A stretch of DNA of 64,000 bases from Polytrichum commune (Eukaryota > Streptophyta > Polytrichopsida > Polytrichales > Polytrichaceae): NCBI GenBank assembly GCA_950295325.1, contig OX485804.1, positions 24,614,001-24,678,000 of the forward strand, given 5' to 3'. This document shows, in pieces, positions 48,621 through 57,944 of this stretch. Numbering within the stretch: the first letter of the stretch is position 1; every line of letters begins with the position of its first letter. A program made the translations under genes and the position numbers. Under the pieces are notes generated by a model. That model was not told the origin of the DNA, ran no database searches, and worked only from the letters and a program-made list of their open reading frames with translations.

Positions 48621-51427
48621 ATGGGTGACTATGTTACTGGTGCCGCTGTTCAGCCATGTGGTGCATTGCATACCAACGTCCAGCTTCTTCCAGATGAACA
48701 TCTTGCCTCCCAACGGCCACCTTGTATGTCGCGTGCCGTAGAGCCTTCCTACGAGTCCACGTACCAGGAGGTACACAAGGCAGACTTTGAGCGGCTCCGC
48801 GGTTTACTTCAGACACCCGAACCAGACACTTTCACGCACAAGGATCTCACGTGGGCAATCCAGATCCGCGCGAAAGGGTTTAGGGACGGTCCCAAGACTC
48901 ATGCTCCAGTTTCCGTAGCGTACATACCATGGGTAAGAGTACATGATTTCGTGAAAGGTGAGGAAGCTCGCATTGATGGTCCCTGCAAGTTTGTTTGCCA
49001 AGGCTCTCCATCGAACCAACAGGGGAAACTTACGTTCCCCCGATGGAACAGCTACTCCACCGTCATGAGGTGTGTTTGTAACATGTAATTTGAATTCCAT
49101 TGTGCATGTTCTCATGTTACTGATTTAAAAATTAAATGTTCCCATGTGTATGTGACTTGCACTCCCAACACATGTTGTTGACTCCATCGCCGACTACCAG
49201 GTATCATTGTCAATATGGCCCAAATGACAATGCCTCACATATACCAGTGGTTACGAAGGACATGTACCAGAAGAAACGAAAGCTCGACGTGAAGGGCAAG
49301 TATGTTCCAAACGGAAAAGGTCACACAGGACCACGCACATCAGCGAGGATGCGTGGATCAGGGCAACGAAGGGGTTGCCAGTGTGGATTTGTCGTGAAAC
49401 AATTCTACCTGGAGCCCTCAGTTGCAGAAATAACATACCATCAGATGAAGCATGTGAACTTGAATGGAATATTCTGCCATGGGTCCACAAAGATTGGCCA
49501 TAAGAGCAGATTCTCCAGCCATCTCTCCGTGCACGTCCGGGAATTCATCATGTGTCATTTGCGGCTGGGTTTGTCTATCCCCCAAATAATGGGAAAACAC
49601 AGAAAACGCTTCATGGAAGTGTGCGAGCAAGGGGAGGAGCTCACACGAGACCTCTTCATTTCTGAGCAAGACATCCGCAATGTCGTTGGCCGCCTCGCAA
49701 TAGAAACATACAAACGCGACAACAACGATGCAAAATCTATACGCATGTGGGTGCAAGAACATTCCTCTCTCGTGTTCTACTATAAAGAGTCAGGTATACA
49801 TGTTCGGGGGGCTATTACACGTGATAATATTCCATTCACAATTGGCATCCAGACATCTTGGCAAGAAGAGATGATGCTAAAGCACAGACACAAAAAAACC
49901 GTCTCCATTGACGCCACATTTGCAACTAACGAGAACAAGGTTTGTTGTTACCATACACCCACTATGAGCATGTTACACACCACGTCCACGCTAAGTGATT
50001 TGCTGTAACACTATTGGTTTTTTTCCCTCAAGTATATCCCAAATCGTAACATGTTATTTTCTTTCCCCTTGCAGTTTCTATTATACACCTTCATGGTGTT
50101 TGATGACTGGCTGAATGGAGTGCCCGTGGCGTACATTGTTACTTCTAGTTCCAAGCAACCTGATTTTGAGCCATGGATGAAGGTACTCGCAAAAAAATTG
50201 GCGTCCCTGCAACCTGACTGGGCGCCGAATGCATTCATTACAGATTGTGCGCAGGCTGAGATTGGAGGGTTGCAATCCGTGTGGCATGGAGTTAAAGTGT
50301 TCTTGTGCCTCTGGCATGTTCGTCGTGCATGGTTGAAGCAAGCGGTAGCGAAAATCAAAGACCACGCTATACGGGCTGCTGTGCTCAAAGGACTGGGTCG
50401 AATTATGTACAACACAAAGTATCCCCGAGGAGATGGAATGGGGCCTTGGGCCATTCGGCAGTTGAATGCTCTTAGAGAAAACTTCCCCATTGTGAGCAAT
50501 TTTTGGGCTTACTTTGACAAACAATGGGCAGATAAGACTGATATGTGGGTTGTTGGCCATCGTAACCTGCCATATGCAGGGTATGACACAAATGCTGCAA
50601 TTGAGAGCTACCACTCAAACCTTAAAGCCACCTTGTATGCATCAAAAGGCAGAGCGCATGGACGTCGCTTGGATTGGGTCATATACGAGTTGACAGGAGA
50701 AATTTTTTCCCATTATTGGTACCAGGCAATAAGGAAACAACACATGTTCGTCCCAAACTTGAAACAAGAGCAATTTGTTATCAACGTTGTGCTCAAAGCT
50801 AGGGAAATCCCTGACAGTTGTGTCACCCTCCCCATTGCAAATGACGGTCCAGCATTGGTAACGTCCATGAATAACGCGACGAAGTTGTATTCTGTGTACA
50901 GCCCGGACTGTGAATGGGGTTGTTGTGATTGCATGTGGGCACTTAAGGGCAACATATGCAAACATCAGATAAAGGTCCTCATGATACTCCATCCCGAACT
51001 TGCTGAAGGAACTATTACACGTTACTATGGGTCCCTTGCAGGCACATGTGAGGGTGGTCATGCGAACATGTTGGATCCTGTCGTGCATTTCCCAGAGGAT
51101 TGTGATGATACTAGGCCATCTTGCACTGCCGCGACGGCTCTGCATGGTACTACTGGCGCTCGCATCACCGCCAGTGTTACGGACATGGAAACCACTGTCC
51201 GTAACCTTGCAACCGAACTCATGGCGGCTGCCAGAGGCGACACTTTCTTGCTAGAACACCTGCTAGCTGACTTCCACATTGTCCGGGGGAAACAACAAAT
51301 CTTATTGGCTCAAATGAAACATGGCTTGGTGGAGCCATCGCAAGTGGAATTACATTTCAGCCCGAACGACGACGGCAGTAACATGTCACTAAAGCGGAGG
51401 AAAGACTTCCTGGAGCGTCAAAGATAG
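48621..51427 (+). CDS. MULE transposase, three exons, about 846 aa
   Basis: It catalyses cut-and-paste transposition of the element in the nucleus. Exons are 48,621-49,069, 49,201-49,939 and 50,075-51,427. Both introns are GT-AG (131 and 135 bp) with matching phases, and no internal stop is seen. Residues 122-234 hold Cys/His pairs (C122, C126, C209, C211, H230, H234) consistent with a WRKY-GCM1-type DNA-binding fold. The catalytic core has D387 (SIDATF), D453 (FITDC), the CLWH signature (C474, H477) and E573 (AAIESYHSNLK). A SWIM zinc finger closes it with C680, C682, C691 and H693. The start ATG lies 62 bases after TATAAATA. Length and domain order are normal for MULE transposases, and it is probably functional. 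Confidence 0.92.
49070..49200 (+). other. Transposase intron 1
   Basis: GTGTGT donor and CTACCAG acceptor. Splicing joins codon 150 as AG|G. The intron carries two of the CATGTTAC words (49,078 and 49,113). Confidence 0.8.
49940..50074 (+). other. Transposase intron 2
   Basis: GTTTGT donor and a strong polypyrimidine tract ending CCTTGCAG. The phase is zero, three codons after the first catalytic aspartate block. It carries two CATGTTAC words (49,969 and 50,046). Confidence 0.85.
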
Positions 51428-51434
51428 ACATGCA

Positions 51435-51461
51435 CATGTTACTGTGGAGGACGCATGTTAC
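51435..51461. promoter_or_regulatory. Pair of CATGTTAC motifs between two genes
   Basis: Two exact copies (51,435-51,442 and 51,454-51,461) lie just after the transposase stop codon and about 60 bases before the TATA box of the small gene. They belong to a set of 16 exact copies in the MULE. Confidence 0.5.
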
Positions 51462-51520
51462 AGACCTTGGCACATGTGTCAGCCATTCCCACATGCGGGT
51501 GGAAGTTCCAACATTGCCCA

Positions 51521-51528
51521 TATAAAGG
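51521..51528 (+). promoter_or_regulatory. TATA box of the small third gene
   Basis: TATAAAGG in the context CCCATATAAAGGTCG, 150 bases before the ATG at 51,671. A pyrimidine-rich leader follows. Confidence 0.5.
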
Positions 51529-51670
51529 TCGTGACGCTTTCATCTTCTACACTTCCACCACCCTCTCTTCTTTCACTCTCCCATTTTAGGGACCATAGAA
51601 ACGTGCAACTCAAGCCACTAGCACGTGGCCTGCCTTATGTCATTTTGCCTACTACCTCATTCCAAACACC

Positions 51671-52024
51671 ATGCCTCCCTTTCACGTAGCACGCATTAGT
51701 GCAGCTGTTTGGAAATGGTTATGCAGATGCCCTGATGTCATTGGACCAGTTCATGACACGTCTAGCGATGAGGAGTTCTACACGCCGCCAACAAATCCTC
51801 TGCGCCTTGCTGACGAGCAGTCCGATGTTACCGACTTCATGCCCCACAAACTTCCTGTGCAGGGGGCACTATCACCAGCGCAAAGTGTCCGGCTGAGGCG
51901 AAGACATGCACAGGTTGTGCGGCAGCTCACAACCCCACATCCTGCCGTTGCGCCTTCCCCACACGGCCCGTTGTTGGCATACCAACGACCAATTAAGGTG
52001 TATAGGCCAAGTTGGGCTCCTTAG
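51671..52024 (+). CDS. Small MULE-borne protein, 117 aa, unknown role
   Basis: One exon is read from an ATG in good context (ACACCATGCC) to TAG. The protein is Pro- and Arg-rich with an acidic patch (TSSDEEFYTPP, about residues 30-40), a basic patch (RLRRRHAQVVR, about 73-83) and no membrane segment. It lies in the same orientation as the transposase, about 245 bases after its stop, and has its own TATA box. That argues for a separate gene and not a read-through tail. The codon composition matches the neighbouring transposon genes, not the AT-rich surroundings. I recognise no family. It could instead be a downstream exon of an alternative transposase transcript. Confidence 0.45.
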   Translation: MPPFHVARISAAVWKWLCRCPDVIGPVHDTSSDEEFYTPPTNPLRLADEQSDVTDFMPHKLPVQGALSPAQSVRLRRRHAQVVRQLTTPHPAVAPSPHGPLLAYQRPIKVYRPSWAP

Positions 52025-52097
52025 TTTGATTTTCAAGGACTATCTCATGTTACATTGTGAACAATGTTTTCAAATGAATGATACATTTTCCCAGTTT

Positions 52098-52175
52098 GTG
52101 GGTATTGATTTAAGCGCCCCATCTGTAACGAGTGTTGTGGGTATTGATTTAAGTGTTCCATCTGTAACGAATGTT
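52098..52175 (+). repeat. 39-bp tandem duplication
   Basis: Two adjacent units (52,098-52,136 and 52,137-52,175) differ at only a few bases. Each contains TCTGTAACGA, a one-off variant of the CATGTTAC word. They lie in the 3' region of the small gene. Confidence 0.85.
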
Positions 52176-52575
52176 TGTCTTCAACCCCCTGCATTGCACC
52201 CATAGCATTTCCCCTATCACCAACAGTCATCCACACAGCTTGACCTTAAATTCCCTTTGCATTAATAGGTACGCCAGAAGCATATGCACTTATTCTCAAA
52301 CTGGGAAAACAGAATTGGGTCATGTTACAAATGTTGCAATTGTTACACAGTACAAAGTTCATCACCCATAAAGTACAAAATATCAATCATAACAACAAAC
52401 CCACTCATACTAACACCTACTATTTCCCGTTCTTCCCACCCAATCACTATTTACCTGCAAGTCCATGAATGCACTATCAAATTTTTAAACTTGTAACATG
52501 TACCTTACTTCTAACCTAGGATACAATGCATGTAACGGGTCCTCCGTTTGCCCTGGACGTCTATTAGGAGAGGAT
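52176..52575. other. Convergent 3' region between plus and minus genes
   Basis: AT-richer, no gene. It holds CATGTTAC words at 52,321-52,328 and 52,493-52,500, in opposite orientations. The minus-strand accessory gene ends at 52,576. Confidence 0.6.
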
Positions 52576-53117
52576 CTATTGAGTAGCATCTATGACAGCC
52601 TCCTGTGCAATCTGGGATACTTCAGCAAATGTATCGGCGGCCACAAGCACGGGCGGATCGTCAACCTGAGATGACGCGGCCGCTTCAAGTTCCTGCCCCA
52701 AATTTCGTGTTACAGCAAGTGAGGGCGTGGGAGTAAGTGACACCGAATCTTGCCAGTCCAAATCCAATTGACTGGGCAATTCCTCCAAAGACTTCTCTTG
52801 AGTCATAGGTATCTCCCATGCGGGTCCAACATGCACGTCTGCATCTGTGGAGGCAGCGTCCTCTGCATTATATTGGGGGTTTGGTTCCACCCGGGGCTGC
52901 ACAACCTCTGCCGATTCTGGTATGCTAACACCGCATACATCGTCGGCCTTGCTGGCATTCGTAACATGCACCTCACATTCTTGAATATCCACTTCGTGTT
53001 GGGTGGCTTGTGGAGGATGTACTTCCGATTGTTGGCAACGTTCTCTACTGATATTTTCTGCAACAGCTCTGAGCTCGTACAAGTACTCAGTGGGTTCCGG
53101 CGGTGGGACCATAACAT

Positions 53118-53217
53118 CTGCCAGCCAGTACACACATTGGCATTGTTACGTTTGTAACTTCTGAAAGATATGTTGAAAACAATACATCATGTCACAAATG
53201 AAAGTCCACAATTTTAC
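53118..53217 (-). other. Accessory-gene intron between exons B and C
   Basis: On the minus strand GTAAAATTG donor and CTGGCTGGCAG acceptor, 100 bp. It joins G|AT to make Asp, keeping frame on both sides. Confidence 0.7.
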
Positions 53218-53794
53218 CTGGGTTGGCAAGAACATATCCAATGTCCATGTCCTCTCGGTATTGTAACCATCTGTCGTAACATGCAAGGAAGCGTAAAGAC
53301 GCACTAGGAGGATCCCGAATGACCCAGGCACTGATCCACATCTGTGCGTCATGGAAGGCCATGTCTTGCACAGCTCTAAACTGAGTTGAATTGCACCATT
53401 TCCGCAACTCTGCCCACCAGTGAGGGCTGGGATTTTGTAACTCCCTCCAAGCAGCCTCCACATCTGCAACCCATTGGTATAGCGAATCCACCGGCCTGGC
53501 TCCTGCAAACACTACTAGAAAATCATGACCAAATCAACAGAAAATCAATAGATTTGTGTTGATTTGGGCACTGCAATGACCTATTTCACTGAATTTGTAA
53601 CTTCTTGCCAAAACCAACAGTTTGGTGCCTACTTTTTGTTGATTCGAGTAGTACAATGGCCAAATCAACAAAACTCACGCAAAATTAGAATCTTTAGAAT
53701 ATTCCATTATCCTTTTGGAAAAAAAATTGAGTATTTTGAAATCTTTTTAAACCATTCGAATCTTTTGGAATCTTTTGGAATCTTGAATACTACT

Positions 53795-54320
53795 AAATAC
53801 TGTAAATAATATATTGCAGATTATACTATAAATAATATAGTGCAGGGTATACTATAAATAGTGTATGCAGATTATATTATAAATAGTATATTACATAATA
53901 AAGTATAAATAGTATATTACATAATATAGTATAAATAGTATAATCTGTAATATACTTAAAATAGTATAGTTTAAACTATACTATAAATAGTACAATCTGC
54001 AATATATTAAAAATGTGATATGATATATTATATTATAAATAGTGTATTCTGAAATACATTATTTATAGTATAACTTGCAATATATTATTTTTAGTATATT
54101 TTTGAAGATATGTTAATATTATATTTTAGAATATAAGTAAATACTACATTTCAGAATATATGTATATAGAACATGTCAAAATATACGTAAATAGTATGTG
54201 TCAAAAAACACATAAATAGTATATTTCATAATATACATAAATAATCTATTTTAGGATATACGTATATACTAAGAATTTATTTAAATAGTATATATCAAAA
54301 TATATTGTAAATAGGTTTGA
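53795..54320. repeat. AT-rich minisatellite with internal palindromes
   Basis: About fifteen degenerate units of roughly 25-35 bp are built on ACTATAAATAGTATA, which is itself close to palindromic. The middle of the CACTA element consists of this tract. Confidence 0.7.
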
Positions 54321-54342
54321 AGTGTTCCTCACATACAATCTA

Positions 54343-54785
54343 CCCTCTATAAATGTTAACCTCCGGGAGTGGATCAAAGTTAACATTTATAAAGGTGTTA
54401 ACATCTAACAATCATAAAATTATTTTTTTGAGCAATATACAAATCTTAACATTTATAAATATAAGCAATTGTGAAGAGTGCTTGTGAGAGAATACCATTC
54501 ATAAAATTGCAAACCCAATTAAAACTTTATTTCAATATCAAGTTTACAAATCATGGGTGAAGTATGAATCAATGGTTCTTTGGTAATTGAATGTGTAGTC
54601 TTTATCATCCACCTCATGGTTGTATTTCATTTGTTAACATTTATAAAGTTAAATTTACAAAGAAGGGAGTACCATTTTGTTAACAATTAACACGTTTAAC
54701 ATTTATAGTGTGCAATATGTGGGGAGTAGAAGAAAGTTAACATTTAGAGAGGGTTAACACTTATAGGTGTAACATTTATGGAGGG
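54343..54785. mobile_element. Small inverted-repeat element inside the CACTA
   Basis: Ends CCCTCTATAAATG and CATTTATGGAGGG are inverted with one mismatch, and GTTAACATTTATAAA-type words recur several times inside. No target duplication was found, so the boundaries are provisional. Confidence 0.45.
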
Positions 54786-54827
54786 TGCACTATAAAACGG
54801 TTTAAAGCACTCCCTTTATATCAAGAA

Positions 54828-55010
54828 AGTGTGTTGACTTGGTGGTTAGAACCACCAAGTGGGAAGCCCAAGGTTGGGGGTTCCAATCCCTTGGCCCGCA
54901 ACTATGACCTCTAGCCTAGCCTAGCAAGCCTAGGCGAGTATGTTGGAGTTGATGGGGACGTAGTTTGTGATGTGGTAGTAGTCTGAAATTAATTTTTTTT
55001 GCCCGAACAT
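54828..55010 (+). repeat. tRNA-derived SINE inside the CACTA
   Basis: A box A-like word (TTGGTGGTTAGAACC, 54,839-54,853) and a good box B (GGTTCCAATCCC, 54,879-54,890) have tRNA promoter spacing. The unit ends in a T-rich tail (AATTAATTTTTTTT). It is not a tRNA gene because no acceptor stem closes around the boxes. Confidence 0.6.
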
Positions 55011-55826
55011 CCAGGCCGTAAAAAATAAAATTTTCCGGAAAATCCGGAAAGTAAAAAAATTGATTTTTATTTTTATTTTTATTTTTGTTGGTAAACTTTT
55101 GATGACCAGATCAACAGAACAGATCAACAAAACCGTGTTACAGAGTGTCCAGGTCAACGCGTCCTAAGTAACAACCGCGACCAACATTTTTTTGTTGATC
55201 CGGACGCAAAATTTTCTACTAGTGAAACAACACGAAATCCTCTTCTTTCAAGTACGACGTTGCTAGCTGCCAAGCATGCGGGCCATCTCCATCGACTTCT
55301 TTTGCGACCCCCAACCATTTCATGATGTTGGCTCCAGTGAGGCCATTCTGCGGGTGTAATAGCACAGGGGGCAATAGGCTATAATACTTAAGAAAACATC
55401 GAAGGAGAAGAACTGACCAAGGCACCGGGTACACCCTCTTCACCTTAGATTGTTGCAATAAGACTTCACGCACATTCCAACCCTCAACAGCTGTATGAGA
55501 CAAGGGGTAAGGGGGTATGAAGTTGGCGCAAAGAGGATTGGCTAGAAAAGAGGCATAGAAAGGGTGCCACCCCCAAGTAGCTTGCAGCAAACGCGGGTAA
55601 TGCTCGTCATCCCACTATTTCATGGCCTTGGCAATGGCTTCGTTGACCTTTTTTTGGCGGTCGTCCTCCCATTGCTTTCGTTCTTTGACCACCTCCCGCA
55701 TGACGAAGATGTGTTGCACGTAAGTGATTAGAGATGCCGTCTCCACGTCCATAGCGGTGGCATCCTCAATGTTGCTGACGACCCTCACCACAGCCTGCGT
55801 GATTAGAGGTGTTATTTCTGGTTTGC

Positions 55827-56051
55827 CTGCATCAACAAGTACAGAACATGTTACGAGCAAGTTAACATTCCCAAACACATGTTACGACTTCATTACCATC
55901 TGTCAACACATGTTACAACCGCGAATCATAGAGACAACAAGAACGGCAGCATGAGTGTGGTCACAAATGAAGAGGAAATGTTACACTGTTACAAGAGGAA
56001 ATGCATAATATCATAAACTGCAAAGAGGGCATAAAAACATGTAGGTGTTAC
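55827..56051 (-). other. Putative accessory-gene intron A/B with three CATGTTAC motifs
   Basis: On the minus strand GTAACACC donor and TTGATGCAG acceptor, 225 bp. Exact motifs lie at 55,847-55,854, 55,878-55,885 and 55,909-55,916, spaced 31 bases apart (both intervals are 31). The splice phase is one base off, see the gene entry. Confidence 0.5.
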
Positions 56052-57506
56052 CTGGTGTGAAGAAGAATAAAATCTGCCGTATGCGGCAAACAGTCTATCC
56101 ATGAATGTTGGGTGGTTTTTCCATTCATGAACCTGAGCCTCGAAGTCTTCATATTTGCCGTGCTCCAAATCAAAGGCCAGAAGACCACAGGCCATCAAAT
56201 GGAATAGGCCCGGGGGTTGTATTGGCGGCCTCAAAGGTGGTTTGGGGATGTCCATCTTGACAGTCCCGCGCGCTGCAGTTGCGACTTTCAGGTAGAAAGC
56301 ATGGCGCTCCTTTCGAAGCCCCAATGCTAAGTCGTGCTCCTCTCTTGGAGTCTCCATATGAGTGGCAGGTGTAACAGGTGGAAGAGGCGCGTCTGGCGGT
56401 ACATGCGCAGCAGGAGAGGGCGGCACCTGCTTGGTAGGAGGGGGAGCCAGCAAAATGGCAACCCTCTCTGGTGAAGGGCAACGAGTTTGGAGAGGTGTGA
56501 CCTGAATGGGGTGGGGAGGAGGTACTCTCTGGCCAGCTGCGGAAGGATGCGCAGGTCGCGGAGGGTTCGGTGGCCGCTCATCTCCACCAGCCGCATGTCG
56601 CGAATGCAGGGGACTATGTTTTCGGTGCTGAGTTCTGAACTGTCGGCTGGAATGGAAGACGCGGTGGCCACCCTCCATTTCTGTATGGCTCCGTTTCTTC
56701 GGCCGGACAAGGGGCGCCTCGTCCTCATCACTTTCATCATCGGGGAGCTCAACAAAAGTTGGTGGCTGACGTGGGGCAAAATCTTGCCTGGGAGGGAGTG
56801 GCGGTTTGCATTTGGGTGGCGGCCGGAAATCTCTGGGTGGGGGAGGGTAGGCTGTCAATCTCTCCAGCGTCGCCTCCATGAACGAACGCACCTGAACCCT
56901 GGCTCCGGGGGGAGGGAGAGTGACATCCCTGAGCTCAGGGTTTAAATCCAGCCATACCTCATCCTCGTGGAGGTTGTCCCACAATTCCCCATCACCACGC
57001 TGAAGAGCAAGTTTGAAATCCTTACCTTGTTTTGCCGTCTTCAGATTGGGATACACAGGCAGTTCCCACTTTGCTCCACGCGAGTTCACTGGTCCACACG
57101 AGCAGCCTCCAACTCGGTGGTCTGTGAGCCGTAGTTTGCTAGGAAATGATCCTCTGCAATAGACGCACATCCAATCGTCCCTGGCCTTGTCCCCATTCCG
57201 AGTGCGGTTGCGAGTACACTCCAACTTCAACTCAATGTAGACATGCCGCCTGACGTGCTGCTCCACCCACCCCGCAGAATCCCGGTTGACGTAGTACACA
57301 ACCTCGTCCCCTTCCGCCATAGTAGCTTCGGCCTCGCAGTCCCTATCCTGCAAACATCCCTCAGAGTCAATGGCCATGAAGAGGGCACTTAGAGGCCCGA
57401 GGAAGAAGGAGGACGAATGAGTGCTTGCGGCACGGGGAATATGGCGGCAGGTTCCCGGATGCGGGTCGCCGGAGCCCTCCGGAGGAAGGAGGGCAGCGAC
57501 ACCCAT

Positions 57507-57944
57507 TCTAACACACTGCAAACCCTAAAAACTGAGAGTAGATGAGTGCAGTGCCTTTAAGAAGCTGAAGTGACCAGAACACATGGAATGCAGAAAAGAT
57601 AAAGCACAAAACTTTCAAGTGCAATCTGGGCTCCCACGAATGAGGAAGACACCGGAAAAAATAGCCAACACAAACTAACGGAAACTGCGACATGTTACAA
57701 GAATGTAGGCTACTGGGATGACACACACCTGTTGTAACCACCGTGTGCGCACGGTGTGCTTGTCCGACGATGAAGGTAGTCGACAAAAATAGCACGCCTT
57801 GCTGGAGTTCCGCAAATTAAGCCTTACACCTGCTGACAATGAGGACATGAATTAGAATTGTGGACAACATATTGGCCGGCACACTTGACCACTTCATTCA
57901 TACAAACCAATCACTCCATGGACGAGACCAGAGTGCGGCAAAGA
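57507..57944. other. Upstream region of the accessory gene
   Basis: The leader and promoter zone of the minus-strand gene. I find no strong TATA box close to the ATG, so transcription may start in the right TIR (TATA-like 59,273-59,281). One CATGTTAC motif occurs at 57,691-57,698. Confidence 0.45.

Larger units (their letters stand above)
53510..55224. mobile_element. Non-autonomous CACTA element inside the accessory exon
   Basis: 1,715 bp with ends CACTACTAGAAAAT and ATTTTCTACTAGTG (13 of 14 inverted bases), flanked by a 3-bp AAA duplication (53,507-53,509 and 55,225-55,227). Subterminal regions repeat AAATCAACA and TTTGTTGAT words in inverse orientation, as CACTA elements do. No transposase coding is present. 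The accessory reading frame is continuous across the site if the element and one AAA are ignored, so the host exon was open here when it landed. It contains none of the CATGTTAC words. Confidence 0.88.
52576..57506 (-). pseudogene. MULE accessory gene, about 960 aa before breakage, novel
   Basis: Exon A is 57,506-56,052 from ATGGGTGTC. Exon B is 55,826-53,218 and is split by the CACTA insertion. Exon C is 53,117-52,576. The B/C junction (100-bp GT-AG intron) is in phase. The A/B junction (GTAACA donor, GATGCAG acceptor) is off by one base, so the true junction may differ or a frameshift exists. One in-frame TAG lies at 55,615-55,617. Exon A has a C2HC finger (C114, C117, H130, C135), a conserved-looking basic/aliphatic block (about 145-200), a Pro-rich middle with an acidic run (ESDEDEAP) and a basic RPKKRSH, then a helical tail. 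Exon C is acidic. The position matches mudrB or vanB/vanC, but I see no similarity to mudrB. Confidence 0.7.

Noticed and set aside
50011-51145. Minus-strand frames of 162, 177 and 167 codons
   Set aside because: They lie antisense to the transposase catalytic exon, which carries the recognisable motifs.
54839-54900. Possible tRNA gene
   Set aside because: A and B boxes are present but the flanks do not form an acceptor stem and the unit ends in a T-rich tail. A SINE fits better.
56170-56945. Frames of 103-152 codons on both strands opposite or beside exon A of the accessory gene
   Set aside because: They are out-of-frame or antisense readings of a GC-rich, Pro-rich coding exon.
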